This document shows, in pieces, positions 1 to 15,000 of a DNA stretch of 64,000 nucleotides. The first letter of the stretch is position 1. Each line of letters opens with the position of its first letter. The DNA lies in the NCBI GenBank assembly GCA_963971305.1, contig OZ020306.1:54410686-54474685 (forward strand). Reading direction: 5' to 3'. The notes under the pieces were generated by a model, which saw nothing but the letters and a program-made list of their open reading frames with translations, had not been told where the DNA came from and searched no databases. A program made the translations under genes and the position numbers. Origin of the DNA: Arcuatula senhousia. Lineage: Eukaryota > Mollusca > Bivalvia > Mytilida > Mytilidae.

Positions 1-3000
1 GCACACCAACTTCCACACCCAACTTGCCACCACATCCGCAGTTCTCATATGATGATGTCAATGTCAATAGCATGGCCACTGTTGGTAGTTTGTGTACGAT
101 TAATGAACAGGTAGATAGTGTATTATTTTTATGTGTATATCAAATGTTCTTAATTCCATTAAGCATTTGTTCATATATTTTCCTAGGATCTATCAGTATT
201 AGCTTGCAAATAATAAAAAAGCACACAAAATAAACCCCCAACTATTTCTGAAAATCCAGTAATGGAAGTAAACTGCAACTATAAATATTATCCTATTACC
301 CCTCTAACAAAGAGGTTTAATAGAATGTATCAGGAAGAATTATTGCCATGTACATGTATATGTTAAATTTGGATCATTCTTTGTTGTTTAGATTGGGTTG
401 TTCAGAGCATATCCACAGTTGAAACAGCTGATCAAGGTTACCATAGAGAAGTCAATACAGGAGTTATTGCCACCAGTAGTGGATAGAACCATCAAAATAT
501 CTTTGACAACTTGTGAACAGATCATCAAAAAGGTATGCTTGTTCATTCCTCATGGAAATCATGTGCAGGTAGTTTGAAATCAAGGTAACAATAATTTCAG
601 GTTGTTGTCTCGCCTGCGAAACAGAGCGGGACATAGGTGTTACTTTACCGGCGGCGTCGGTGTTAACTTTTTGGAAAAGTTTTATGAGCACCTCCATATC
701 TCAAGAACTATAGGTCCTGGGTTGATGAAACTTGGTATGCATATGCCCCAGTGGTAGCTTAGCACAGTTGCATCCCCATCTTTTGACCTTGACCTTGTTT
801 TTCCGGTTGAGTGACTTTGACAATTTTCAATACATACATATAATAGCAATGGAAAAGTTTTGCGAGCACCTCCATATCTCAAGAACTATAGGTCGTGGGT
901 TGATGAAACTTGGTATGCATATGCCCCAGTAATAGCTTAACACAGTTGCATCCCCATCTTTTGACCTTGACCTTGATTTTTCGGTTGAGTGACTGACAAT
1001 TTTCAATACATATAATAGCAATGGAAAAGTTTTGCGAGCACCTCCATATCTTAAGAACTATAGGTCCTGGGTTGATGAAACTTGGTATGCATATGCCCCA
1101 GTGGTAGCTTAGCACAGTTGCATCCCATCTTTTGACCTTGACCTTGTTTTTCCGGTTGAGTGACTTCGACAATTTTCAATACCTATAATAGCAATGGAAA
1201 AGTTTTGCGAGCACCTCCATATCTCAAGAACTATAGGTCCTGGGTTGATGAAACTTGGTATGCATATGCCCCAGTAATAGCTTAGCACAGTTGCATCCCC
1301 ATCTTTTGACCTTGACCTTGATTTTTCGGTTGAGTGACTTTGACAATTTTCAATACATATACAGTCAACCCTCTTTACAACGACCATGTTTGTTTCCAGT
1401 CAGAAATGACGTTAAACTGAATTTGCTGTTATAATGAATTTTTATATTATTATTATCTCCCTTTCTAGTCTTTTTATTTCAGGACAAATTGACAGCAAGA
1501 AGAAAGGAGTGAAATATTCTTAATAAACATGAATTTGTTATGTTTTGTAATAAAGATTTTTCATACATTAGTATGTCTTTGATTGTTTTTTTACAGTTTT
1601 TATTTCATGAAGAGTCTCTTCATAGATAAAAAAATTCTTTTGTTTTCCTTGTAAACAAAACACGTTTGGTGTAAAAAGTGAAAGTGAAAGTACAATGCCC
1701 GTATGTGGATTGATAAATGGGGAACACAAATAAACATATTAAATGTCAAGAAAGACTGAGAAATGTTATTTTAAAATGAAATTGATAACAATTATTATTT
1801 TTATTAAACTAATAAAACAATTTGCACAATGAAAGAGTATTTACAAAATAAATATTTTCCCGCACATGCGTAGTCAAACACCATGTAAATGTCCACATGT
1901 TTTGATAAATATCAAACATTAAAAGATTAAAATTCAAAATGCCTTTCACACCTTTAATTGAAGCCATATTTCTGTCAACTTGTTGTATAACGGAAATGTC
2001 ATGCGAGGTTAATTACACAATAGCAACAGGTGTTCACCTGTGCAGTGGACCGTTATAAAATCAATACTCTACACAAGGACAATTAATTACAGGTAAATCT
2101 TGATAATCTGTCGTTATAACGGATCGATTTGTGCTTTATTATGACCTTTTGTTACCGACATTCACTGTCGGAGTCCGATACCGAATATTCCGTTATTTCG
2201 AGTATAAATTACATGTGGGCACGTTTGTTCCCATTAAAGTTTTGTCGGATGTCGAATTTTCCGTTAAATCGAATGTCGTTGTAGCGAGGGTTGACTGTAA
2301 TAGCAATGGAAAAGTTTTGCGAGCACCTCCATGTCTCAAGAATTATAGGTCCTGGGTTCATGAAACTTGGTATGCATATGCCCCAGTAGTAGCTTAGCAC
2401 AGTTGCATCCCCATCTTTTGACCTTGACCTTGATTTTCGGGTTGAGTGACTTTGACAATTTTCAATACATATAATAGCAATGGAAAAGTTTTGCGAGCAC
2501 CTCCATATCTCAAGAACTATAGGTCCTAGGTTGATGAAACTTGGTATGCATATGCCCCAGTAGTAGCTTAGCACAGTTGCATCCCCATCTTTTGATCCTT
2601 GACCTTGATTTTCTGGTTTAGTGACTTTGATTATTTTTATTGCATATATTTGCAATGTTTAAGTTCTATAAACATCTTTTGATCTCAGAAACTGAAAATC
2701 CATGTAAATTCAAAATATAGTGGAAGTAAGAAAGAATAATTGTTTCTGATGGTGCCGGCAGGCGATACATACTTTAGTGTTAACTCTTGTTTTAGGGTTG
2801 TTATCTAATTTTCTGAAATTACTTAGTAGGGAAAATCAATTCAAAGTTCGTAAATAAACAGACATAATAGTTGTTTTACAAACACCAGAGTTTCAACTCA
2901 CAAGAGTATTGACTGGTTGTAGTGACATTTTATACTAAAAGCATCAGTCATATAATTAAGTCTCTCACTAATCCTATTTTTGTAGGACTTCGCCTTGGAT

Positions 3001-6000
3001 CCTGATGAGAGTAGAATGAGAGCAGCTTCACATCACATGGTTCGTCACATGATCTCAGGACTGGCTCTGATAACATGCAAAGAACCAGTGTTCATCAGCA
3101 TCAACAACAATCTCAAAAATGCTTTCATGACATCTCTCAGGGTAGGTCTATGATAGCTTCTCATTCGCTCTTTCATTTGTATTAACCACCATTTTTTATT
3201 TGAAATTTTATACGATTGTGCAAAAGTATTTGTGCTTGCATATATTCACAAAAACCACAAAATGCAGCTGAGGAAAGAAGACTATTTCTTAACCAAACTG
3301 AATCTGAAAAAAGAAATTTTTCATCCAATTTACATGTAACACGTTATTACTCCTCACCTAGCAATAAAAAAAGATATAATATGATAGATGTCCACATTAG
3401 CAAGGCACTATTGTTTATACATTCATGGTCAAAGAATTGTCTGATCCAAATATTTTTTACTGTTTTTGTGTATAATTTTAGATTGATCCCAGTAATGAGG
3501 CTACTCCCCAGCAGAAAGAAATGATAGAGCAGGCAGCTGCTCAAGTTGCCCAGGAGAACACAGAATTGGCATGTGTGTTTATACAGAAAAGTGCTATTGA
3601 AAAAGCTATTCCAGATATTGATAAACGACTTGCTACAGTGAGTGCTCAGATTTGCAGTAAAACATATGATTTTTGGAGTCACACTAACATGACTTAAAAG
3701 ATATCATTAAAAGAGAGAACACTTTTCTACTCTTCTCCTTATGGTTTTTAAACTTGTATGAAAATGATATGAAATGAAAGTTAAAAGGTAGTACCAATGG
3801 GACATTTAAATATTTGCAGATTGGATTAGCATCGACAAAATCAGCCAATACAAAAGAAAACAGCATAAAAAGATACTATAGAAAACATAGAATCCAAACT
3901 CCAATCAGATACATAAGCAGTAAAAGAGAGCTTATCTGTATCTTTATCTTTGATTTTGTCCATTAACATGTTAGATAGAAAATAAAGAGATGTAAAATAA
4001 GTGTATGTGACACAACCTACAGTTTAAACGGCAATCTTAAAAATCCACACTGTAAAATAGCCAGCAGCCTTCAATGTGACCAGTGGTTGCTGCTTGCTGT
4101 TTTTGGCCCTGGATTGAAAATATACTACATATGATTCAAGCCCAATCCTAAATTGCAATGAAAGACCCTCTTCTTGACAAAAAAAACAATAAACATAAAT
4201 TCGACGAAATACAAACATAAGCTTTGATAAAGATTCCTGGCTTAATTTCTCAAATTGAATGAATTAAGAATAAATTTTATTATTATTTGCCTAAACATTT
4301 TAGAATCACATATGAATTCTTTAGAATAAAATAAAAGATCAGTATTACATGTATAACACATACTAAAGGATGCTAAAATTAAATGATGTAGCAGCAATTT
4401 AGACTTAAATTATAACAAATTTTAAGAATCTTTCAGATGTTACTCCATTGTACTAAGAATTTGATATTGTATGATTTTAGGAATTTGAGTTACGTAAGCA
4501 TGCTCGCTCAGAGAACAGAAGATACTGTGATCCTGTAGTGCTAACATATCAAGCAGAGAGAATGCCTGAGCAAATCAGACTCAAGGTATGACAAGAATTT
4601 ACAACACGCAGAACATATTGTTACACATCTATGCAAATCATTAATATCACGCAGAGTATAATATTCATGTATGTAGAATAAATGTTCCTTACACTTTATT
4701 ACAACCAACAGCTGGTTTTAAATCTGTAGTCTGTGTTGATTAACAGTCAACAGTTTCCAACAATGACCAAGGTTTGATGCAATTGAGCTAACCCATTCTC
4801 AAAATTTCAGAGTTAAAAATTTTGTTTTACTTGGACCAGCTAACAAGAATATTATACCCCCACTCGTAAGAGAGGGGGCTATATTGCAATCACCTTGTCC
4901 GTTCGTAACAAACTTTCGTAACAGAATTTCTCAGCTTCTACTGAAGTGATTGATTTCAAATTTAGCATACAGCTTTAGCATGATGAGTTGTATCGTGCGT
5001 CCTCTTTCCATGTTAGTTGTGCATCCACTTCCTGTTTTCTGAGCCGACTTAGTCTTTTTTAAGGGTAAAAATAGACAATTTTTCGTAACAGATTTCTCAG
5101 CTTCTACTGAAGTGATTGATTTCAAATTTAGCATACAGCTTTAGCATGATGAGTTGTATCGTGCGTCCTCTTTCCATGTTAGTTGTGCATCCACTTCCTG
5201 TTTTCTGAGCCGACTTAGTCTTTTTTAAGGGTAAAAATAGACAATTTTTCGTAACAGATTTCTCAGCTTCTACTGAAGGGATTGATTTCAAATTTAGTAT
5301 ACAGCTTAAGCATGATGAGTTGTATTGTGCCTCCCCTTTCCAGGTCAGTCGCGCATCCGCTTCCTGTTTTCTGAGCCGACTTGGACTTTTTTAGGGTAAA
5401 AAATAGACAATTTTTCATAACAGATTTCTTGGCTTCTACTGAAGAGATTGATTTCAAATTTGGTATGCTACTTAAGCATGATGAGTTGTATCGTGCCTCC
5501 CCTTTTTAGGTCCGTGGTTATCTACTTCCTGTTTTCTGAGTGGTCGATAGGGGGTATCCTTAGCACGACTAAGTGCAACCCCTTGTTATGTTCCCCAAAC
5601 GAAGTGTGGGAACATATTGTTTTTACTCCGTTTCTTATTATTCTTATTATTCTTCTTCTTCTTCCGCACTCTAAAAAATGCTTGTCCGGGTATAGCCGAA
5701 GAGATGTGAAGACTGAGCTTTATGAAACTTTCCATGGCGATAGGGCACATATCAGAGGTGTGCACAACGTTTTCGGAATTTTCAAAATGGCCACCGTTTC
5801 CGAGTAAACAGCGAAAGTTCATTATATAGGACATTGCTATATCTCGGTAACCTAGGTGGTCAGGACCTTGAAACTTGGTAGGATTATAGAGCTTGATGAG
5901 TACTACAAAAATATCAAAAAAAATTTTGAAGCGATATTTACGGTTTTTCCGCAAAATGCGAAAATGTGAAAGTTCAAAATCCAAGATGGCCGCCAAAATT

Positions 6001-9000
6001 TTAAAGTGCTTGGATTTTGATAAAAATTAATATTCTGGTAGATTTTGATGTTGTGAGTAATGCTCCACATCAGAGGTGTCCATAAGGACTTCGAAATTTT
6101 TTAAATGGCCGCTTTTTTTAATAAATAGCAAAAGTTCATTATATAGGACATTGCTATATCTCGGTAACCTAGGTAGTCAGGACCTTGAAACTCGTTAGGA
6201 TTATAGAACTTGATGAGTACTACAAAAATATCAAAAAAATTTTGAAGCGATGTTTACGGTTTTTCCGCAAAATGCGAAATGTGAAATTTCAAAATCCAAG
6301 ATGGCCGCCAAAATTTAAAAGTGCTTGGATTTTGATAAAAATTAATATTCTGGTAGATTTTGATGTTGCGAGTAATGCTCCACATCAGAGGTGTCCATTA
6401 GGACTTAGAAATTTTTTAAATGGCCGCTTTTTTTTAATAATAGCAAAAGTTCATTATATAGGACATTGTCATATCTCAGTAACACAAGTGATGAGCACCT
6501 TGAAACTTCGTGGTATTATAGAGCTTGATAAGTACTACAAAAATATTTTAAAAGTTCTAAAGAGATATTTACAGTTTTTCCGTCGATGCAAAAACATGAA
6601 ATCTCTAAATCCAAGATGGGGCCCCAAAATTTATCCAAGATGTTATGTTTAAACGCCATGAACATAATACATATATATTCTATATTTTTACATCATTTGC
6701 ACATTCTATAAAACTGAAAAAAGGCAGTATTTTTGCTGCTTTAAGGTACATCTTGTTCGTTTGGGGAACATCTGTGACGGCTGCCGTCACAATCAGTACT
6801 CGTTATATTAAAAAGTATAACCAATATATTCCGCTTTACTGTTCTAATGCAGATTTTGTTTTAATGTTTACAGGTTGGTGGAGCTACTTACAGCCAGTTG
6901 TCTGTCTATGAAGAGTTTGCTAAGAATATTCCAGGCTTCCTTCCAGCAGGGGACCAGTCTTTCCCATCAGTACCAAAACCACAACCAGTAAGTCAAATAG
7001 CTTTATTTTATAAATGTAAGAAATATTTTAAGATTTTTCATGAAGATTTAGAGAGGAGTATTTCTTTATATTATGCATTAAAGAATTACATGAAGGCAAC
7101 AAAATTTTGTAATAAGACTTTTAATCTATCAATCACCTATTATTATTACTTCACCTTTTAGACTTATGGTGATGATAACTTCCAGCTAATGGAAAGAGTT
7201 GGTCATGATATGCAGAGATACATCCAACAGTTACAGCTAATACCTGGTGGCAGTTCTTATATCAACCAGCTGGGCAGTCTGTTAGAGGCTTTCTTCATGG
7301 TCAGAAACACCAGGGAACCTGTAGCAGCCTCCAATCTCATACAGAAAGTAAGTTTGGTCCTGTAGAACTACGAAAGTAGGGGCATATAGTGTCCAGATCT
7401 GTTCATCCATCCCAAATGTTGCGAGATGGGGCATTATGTCTTTTGGACTTATTCTTGTTTTGACAAAATTTAGCTTTGGAACTACTAATGAAGAAAATTT
7501 CTTTTTGCATCACAAAAAGTTGGGATACAAAAGTCCAGAGAATAAAAAAACAGGGATTAAGGGAGCAGGATGTTGGGGTTGAAGACCTCCAATGTCCAGC
7601 CCCTTGATTAATGTTTATACCTTGGTGTGTAGCAACCAACACTGCTGTATTTAAGTTGAAACTAAAACTTTGCACATTGACTTTATATACATATTATACA
7701 TGTATTTGAAGAATGGTCTAAATTTTATTTATCTAATCCACCTTCATTAAAATTTATTATGAGTGACTACAGATCATGTAACACTTAGTTCTAATATATG
7801 CTGACACAAACCTTAATGCAAGTTAAAAAAACAAATTAAACAAAGCATTTTAAACATTGATCATTTCAGGCTGTTGGTGGTTTACTAGAACAACTACAGC
7901 TGCTTGAGAAAGAGAGACCTGAAGTGAAAATGACTATCAGAGAATGTCATTTGATGGTGCTTAAGGCTCTACAAGAAATCAGAACATTTGGACAGACATG
8001 GACCAACAAACAAGTCACTAGGTAGGGTGGGAAGTCTGACCAAAGTCAGGAAAAGTTAAACTTGTCAAACCTTATTAAAATCTCATGTGCAAGTTTTTGT
8101 TGAAGAAGAATAATACATTTAGATTTACTTTGATTGTTCATAACCAAAAAGGTTCACTTTTCTGAACAAAGATTTTTTGGTGAGATTCTGACTCATAATC
8201 CCTCAAGATGGTAACCAATTGTCTGAACCTGCGGTTTCTCTTGTATTGAGCAGGACTACCATTGTAACAACAAAGTCATCAGTAAGGTTAAACTAAACTT
8301 TGCCACAACGATCTATTTGAAATTTGAAATGTAAAAATAATTTATTTGCTCAATAGTGATGTCAAATGTTATACATCTATAAACAGTACAAACAATTTTT
8401 TAAATAATCTTCAGTGTGCCTTGAGATCCATTTGTCCAAAAGTAAAACAATGATTATTATGAGCATTATGATGATTTTTTTTTTAAAATGGTTTCAAAAT
8501 CTAAAAATTATTAAATCGTTCTTTTCCAGATGTATCATAGAAACCAGTGACCAGTACAAATACAATGTAGAAGTCATAGATCTGTTGATCCGTAATCAGC
8601 TGGTGAATCTGTCACAGTACGACATGTACCTAGCACAACTGATGGATAACGGGATGAATTTCATGGCTGTAGGCTTTGCCATGCAGCTGATACAGAGGCT
8701 TTGTGTAGACGAGAAACATGCTAGTGTGTCAGAGGTAATTACACCCCCGCTTCGAAGAAGAGGGGTTATACTGATTTACCTCAGTCCATCCTTCAGTCCA
8801 TCCTTCAGTCCATCCTTCAGTCCGTCCTCTGTCCTTCTATCTGTCTGCAACATAACTTTTGTAACATTTTTCTCTGCAACTACATATCACAGTGACTTGG
8901 AAATTTGGTTTATGGCTTTAGTATGAGGACCTTTATTGCAAGTTTCAAAATTAGGTCTGTCATATGTCTACTTCCTGTTTACCGACTTAGTCAACTTTCA

Positions 9001-12000
9001 ACGTTATTAGTCAATTGTTGAAATCTCGTAACATTTCCTGAACAACTACAAATCACAATGGTTTGAAATTTGACATATGGCTTCAGTGTGAGGTTCTTTA
9101 TTGCGAGTATTGAAATAAGAGCTGTCGGACATCTACTTCCTGTTTACAAACTTAGTCAATTTTCAAGATTACTGGTCAATTGTTTCGTAACAGTTTTCTC
9201 TGCCAATTTTTGTCACAGGGACTTGATATTTGGTATATGAGTTCAGTATGAGGTCCTTTATTGCAAATATTAAAATTAGGTCTGTCAGATATCTACTCCC
9301 CGTATATGGACATAGTTAATTTTTTTGGGGGGGGGGGTAGAGGGAGTATACTGAGTGAGCTGTAGCTCGCAGATTCCTTGTTTTTTCTTGTAATTTGAAA
9401 TATTGAAATATCCATATATTATTTCTGGGTGTCTTGCATTTCTTTCTCATGAGGGTTATTTCATATATTGATAGGTGGGGGAGTTGGAAGGCACTTTTTT
9501 TCCAGACTCCACCACCCACATGAATTTATATAAAATTTACAATCAGGAATAATTGAAGTTGACATAATAAACTCCACAACCCATATTAAAATATAAAGTG
9601 CCTTCCAACTATCCCCATCTAAATTATTAATGGACTAGCCCTGATACAAGCATTGAGTTTGTCATTCATGATACATTTGTACTAATAACAATACCTGTTG
9701 GACACTGCTATTCCTCTATATGTATAAGTATATTTGAAACAAAGTATATGTACAATGTACTATTGGCCATATTTACTGCATATCATGGCTAGAAATATAA
9801 TTTTAACTTTTTTTGACAGAGTGACTTTAACTACACAATTGAGGCATTGACAATGATTTCTACCAGAACAAAACAGCCTCCAGAAGGGTAAGATTGTCTG
9901 TCAAGAGAAAATATTGACTAACTTTATGTTTTATTGATCAAGAACAACTGAATCATCCTTTTTCAAGTCAGCAAGCATATCAACCACTTGGGATTGTTTA
10001 AAAAGGTGTAATGAAAAGTCACTCGAAATAATAAAATACAGTCATTTGGAAACCATAATGTTGAGCCTTTAGAAACAGTAAAATACAGTCTACCACAAGC
10101 AGTTTAATACAGACATACACTGTATAATCATTTATTTTCGTGGGGATAAAATTTCGTGGTTAAGAGGAAAAAACTGAATTAGTGGGGACAAATATTCGTT
10201 GATTTTTAATTTTGACATACACTCTTTAACTAAATATTTTAAATTCGTGGGGATTTAATTTCATGGATTTCTCTTATCCACGATTTTAACGAAATTAATC
10301 CCCCACGAATATTTCTGCTTCTACAGTAAAACAAATACAGTCATTCAAAAAACAGTTAAAAAAGTGATGTTTTAATGACATGGACATTAACAAATTTAAT
10401 AAATGTAATACCATGCATTTAATTTCAGCCTGAGTAATCTGTTGGAAAGTTTGAGACCTAACAATACAGACTATGGTCTAGAGAGAGCCTTGGGAGGCCC
10501 AACCTCTATGATGCAGACGGGGATACTCCAGGCCCGTGAGATTGATGACCCTCCCGGCCTCCATGACAAAGCTGAGATGTTACTGAGGGACTGGGTTACC
10601 ATGTACCACTCCCCACATGCAGGCAGGGATAGTACAAAGGCATTCACAGCTTTCGTACAACAGGTGTGTGCATTTGTTATACTTTATTTTTCATGCTATG
10701 TGTAACAATGAAAATGATGAGAGACTTATATACTGTGGCACTTTTCACAAGTAACATGAAGGATAAAATTTTGAAGTGTAGATTTGAGCCAATCAAGTCC
10801 TTGAATTTTTTTACTTAGATAAATTTTACTTTTGAAATTTTTGTAGAACTTGGTTTTGATGAGTTTAAGGTAAAGTGTTCATCGTGTTAGTGAAAGGGGT
10901 TATCTGTATGTTTCAAATGAAAGTTTACAGATAAAAATGTGTCATGCACATATACATGTATGTACTTTTAGTCTTGACATTGTGTGATAGATAATTTCTT
11001 GAAGGTTGGCTAGCACAAATTTTGACATACTTTACTAATCAGAGCTGGCTATAGTTTAAAAATGCATTACAAACATAGACTTATGAAATTTGATTTCAAT
11101 GTTGGTTATATTTTATGACAATTTCTGTATCTTTACAATCATTATCATGATTATGTAAGTTGAAAATGTCTGGTATCCCTTTGTCAGTAATTTTATGCTT
11201 GACTTGAAGAATTTTTCCAGGAACTACACATTGTTTTATTTTTAATTATATATACAATTTTGTCTGACTTTGTTCCTAATGTTTAAACTGTTCGACCTAT
11301 TGAAAGTGGCTGTTGGGACAACAGGCATTGTGAAGACTACATTTATTGACATTTCTTACGCTTTACAATAAACATATTTGGTATTTCATTATTTGTAGAT
11401 GCATCAGCAGGGTATTTTGAAAACAGACGATCTCATCACACGTTTCTTTCGCTTGTGTATTGAGATGTGTGTGGACCTGTGTTACCGAGCCTTGCTGGAC
11501 AAATCCCAGAACCCTGCAATAGTACGAGCCAAGTGTTTCCACACCCTGGATGCCTTTGTCAGGCTGATTGCTCTGCTGATCAAACATTCTGGTGATGACC
11601 AAAATACAATTACCAAGATCAACCTTCTCAACAAGGTAAGAATTACCAGATGAAAGCAAATGGATTTGAAGGGAGAATAATACAAGGTTTATCTTAATTT
11701 TGTTAATTGTACAATTAGAATGAAAACTATGACATTTGGAGTGAAAATTGGATTTCAGATTTTAGGATAACAAGTTATTCACTTCTCTTTATAGATTTTA
11801 GCAGTTGCGTTATAAAGTTAGATAGCTTGAAATAATCCTAAAATTTTATGTTGAAAAAATACTGTCTGAATAGATATCAATTTCTTCTCACAGGTACTTG
11901 GAATTGTGGCTGGTGTATTACTACAAGACCATGCCGTCAGGAACACAGAATTCCAACAATTACCATATCATCGTATATTTATCATGCTATTTATAGAACT

Positions 12001-15000
12001 GAATGCACCTGAGCATGTGTTAGAAAATATCAACTTCCAGGTGTTGACAGCTTTTTGGTAGGTAGAATGTATAGTTAAAGTTGGATGAAATAAAAAGGTT
12101 TTAGTCCAATAGTACACATACAACTCCAACTGAATAAGATATGTAAACAAAACCACTACAATAAAGTGTAAACAAGAATTTGGTTAAACCAGAGAAACTT
12201 ACCTAAACAAATAAGTGATAATTTTGATCATACTTCAAATAAAAGCCTGACCAAAAGAAAGTCAAATTGACATTGGGAAAAAAATTGCATTGACTGTAAT
12301 GTTATAAGGACTGGGATTTACATGTTGCAGTCTAGTAACATTATGCCTACTATATATTACCTCTGTGTATTTTAGCAATACTTTCCATGTTTTGAGACCA
12401 GCTAAGGCTCCAGGATTTACCTACGCTTGGTTAGAGCTGATATCACACAGGGTATTCATTGGCAGGATGCTGGCACTCACCCCTCAACAAAAGGTAAGGC
12501 AGAAGATAATAAATGTCTGCATGGGTGTATTTTCTGATAAATTTATTATGAAGGAAAAATCAAGAAAAAATTGTGGGTCCAGAAATTTAAATATTGCCTT
12601 CTGACCCAGGCTTGATATAGTAAAAAAGTTCACAAAATGCATCTTCATCTTAAATCCTCACAATGTAAAACAGAATTCACACTATTTTATTGAAATATTT
12701 TATCTACGAACAAGAATTGCTACATTAAAGTTTCTGATGCAATTTTTTGGGGCGGGGGAGGGGTAGATAAATTTCCAGTAATGTTATTTTGTTAACAATT
12801 ATGCACATTACAATTTTTAGATAACTGCAAGATAGACATTTACATGTATGATATTCATTGTCTTTATTTAACAATCAACATTAAATAACAGCAGGTAAGG
12901 TTCTACCATTGAACTATATGTTTTTATTGTTTGTTTCAGGGTTGGGGTATGTATGCCCAGCTCTTGATTGACTTGTTCAAGTTCCTGTCTCCATTCCTAA
13001 GGAATGCTGAGCTGACAAAACCATCACAAACACTATACAAGGTTAGTATAAGGCATCATGTTAGTATTTGCTTTGAAAAGATTGTAGTGACTGGTCTTGT
13101 TTCTTTGAATATTTTGGCACAAGTATCTGTCATTGAATGAGTTATGAACTCTTAACAGTAACATGGAATAAGACATGTGTATTGGACACTGATGTTAATT
13201 TCATCTTTTTTTAATTCATTGTTTGCTCAAAATTTTCTCTTTGATTCAACGTAGGTACTTTAGGTTAAAATCTGCCAAGGATGAAAAATATCAGCACTTA
13301 ATTATCAGAATCAAGCTATTATTCAAGAAAAATTTACCTTTACAAAAAGATTTGTAATTGTATAATGTAAAAAATATACTTAGTTGTAGAAAATTTCATT
13401 AACAAAAACATTTTGCAGGGAACCATGCGAGTGTTGTTGGTGCTACTTCATGATTTCCCAGAATTTCTCTGTGATTACCATTTTGCATTCTGTGATGTCA
13501 TACCCCCGAGCTGTGTTCAGATGAGAAACTTGATTCTAAGTGCTTTCCCTCGTAACATGAAACTACCAGATCCTTTCACACCAAACCTCAAGGTGGACAT
13601 GCTTGCAGACATTGCTCATGCCCCAAGGATACTTACAAACATTGCAAATATGATCCAGCCTGCTCAATTCAAAAAGGTAGGTAGAAGTGCAAACAAAACT
13701 AGGCGATTATCAATATTTCTTTTGTTCAATCAACTTGCTCTAACAGATAATGAGTTCTTGTGGAAGCAAAGAAGGCCACTGAAGTCTGCATCTCTTGTGA
13801 ATATAAAAAAAATCGATATAAAAACGGTTAATTTGGTTATGCTAACCCTAACCCTAACCCTAACCCTAACCATATTGTTGTTTCAAGGAGTAACCTCTCA
13901 TCAGCAGCATTTTGAATTAAAACATTGGAAGGTCAAATACATTGATTGTAAAATGAAGCTTGATTTTCACACATGAAAAATCTAACAACAATAAAAGTTA
14001 CTAACAATCTAAGTAATTACATGTTGTTCAGAGGATTAATGACAACAAGTGGTTTTAAGGAATTTATTTAAAAACATGACACAGTTCAAATCCACAAAAC
14101 AGATATTTTATGATAAGAAAATGCTATGAAAATGTAATGTTTTATATTTTAAAATTGAATAAAAAAGAAATTTAATTTTAAATTGCATGATTTTTTTCAG
14201 GATTTGGATTCCTACCTGAAAACGAGATCACCTGTCACGTTCTTGTCTGATCTAAGGTCATATCTACAGGTAAGTTCTTAAATGTTGTGATAAAGTTAGA
14301 TGAGGTTAGGGATAAATCGTTTGGTTTTGTCCATTTGTCGGCCACTTCCAGGTTTATCATTTGATTTAAGTGAATGTTTTACCAAATGTAAGAAGAATAA
14401 AGAAACTTGTAATACTTTTACATCATGGCATAGTCAAAACATCTGTATTAAAGGTCTTATGAATATTTTTTTTTAGCAAGAGTGTGTATGTCAGTCATAG
14501 TTAAGTTTGCCTTCACTATTGAATTGAATTCCTTGTAAAAATGAAAATTTTATCTAGTGAAATATGGCTTGATCATATTAAACAGCAATGCAATTTTGAA
14601 TGCTCAAGCACCTTTTAAAATGTTTAGTTCTTATTGTTGTAGCTGAATGAGCCAGATATGAGGTATAACATCCCCTTGATGAATGCCTTGGTACTTTATG
14701 TCGGGACACAAGCAATAGCCTTTATCAACAGTAAAGGACAGACACCTAGTATGAGCACTATTGCCCACTCAGCTCACATGGACATCTTCCAGAATTTGGC
14801 AGTAGACTTAGACACAGAGGGTAAGTATGGAATGAGAGATAAACTTCATTCTACCACAAAGGCAAAATGTGTATTATTTACATGTTGTTTACCAGTGTTA
14901 AAGAACTTAAGTATAATCACTGTTATAAAATATATTATATTACTCTTAAATACCGTATAAGTTGTTTTTTTTGCGGGAGCTAAATTTCGCGGATTTCTAA

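Noticed and set aside
640..2655. Series of overlapping 60-150 residue minus-strand frames with shared peptide text
   Set aside because: They are translations of the ~174-bp tandem repeat and its interrupting MITE. No start context and no known domain.
4931..5457. Three similar minus-strand frames of ~65 residues
   Set aside because: Products of the 166-bp tandem repeat read in different registers, not a gene family.
8414..8926. 170-residue open frame
   Set aside because: CNOT1 exon 8530-8734 plus accidental read-through into intron and the hairpin-ended repeat.
13842..13871. Chromosome end
   Set aside because: Only 30 bp of telomeric repeat, flanked on both sides by CNOT1 exons.
13413..13976. 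187-residue open frame as an independent protein
   Set aside because: It is the CNOT1 exon 13419-13676 with read-through into the intron, including the telomeric repeat.
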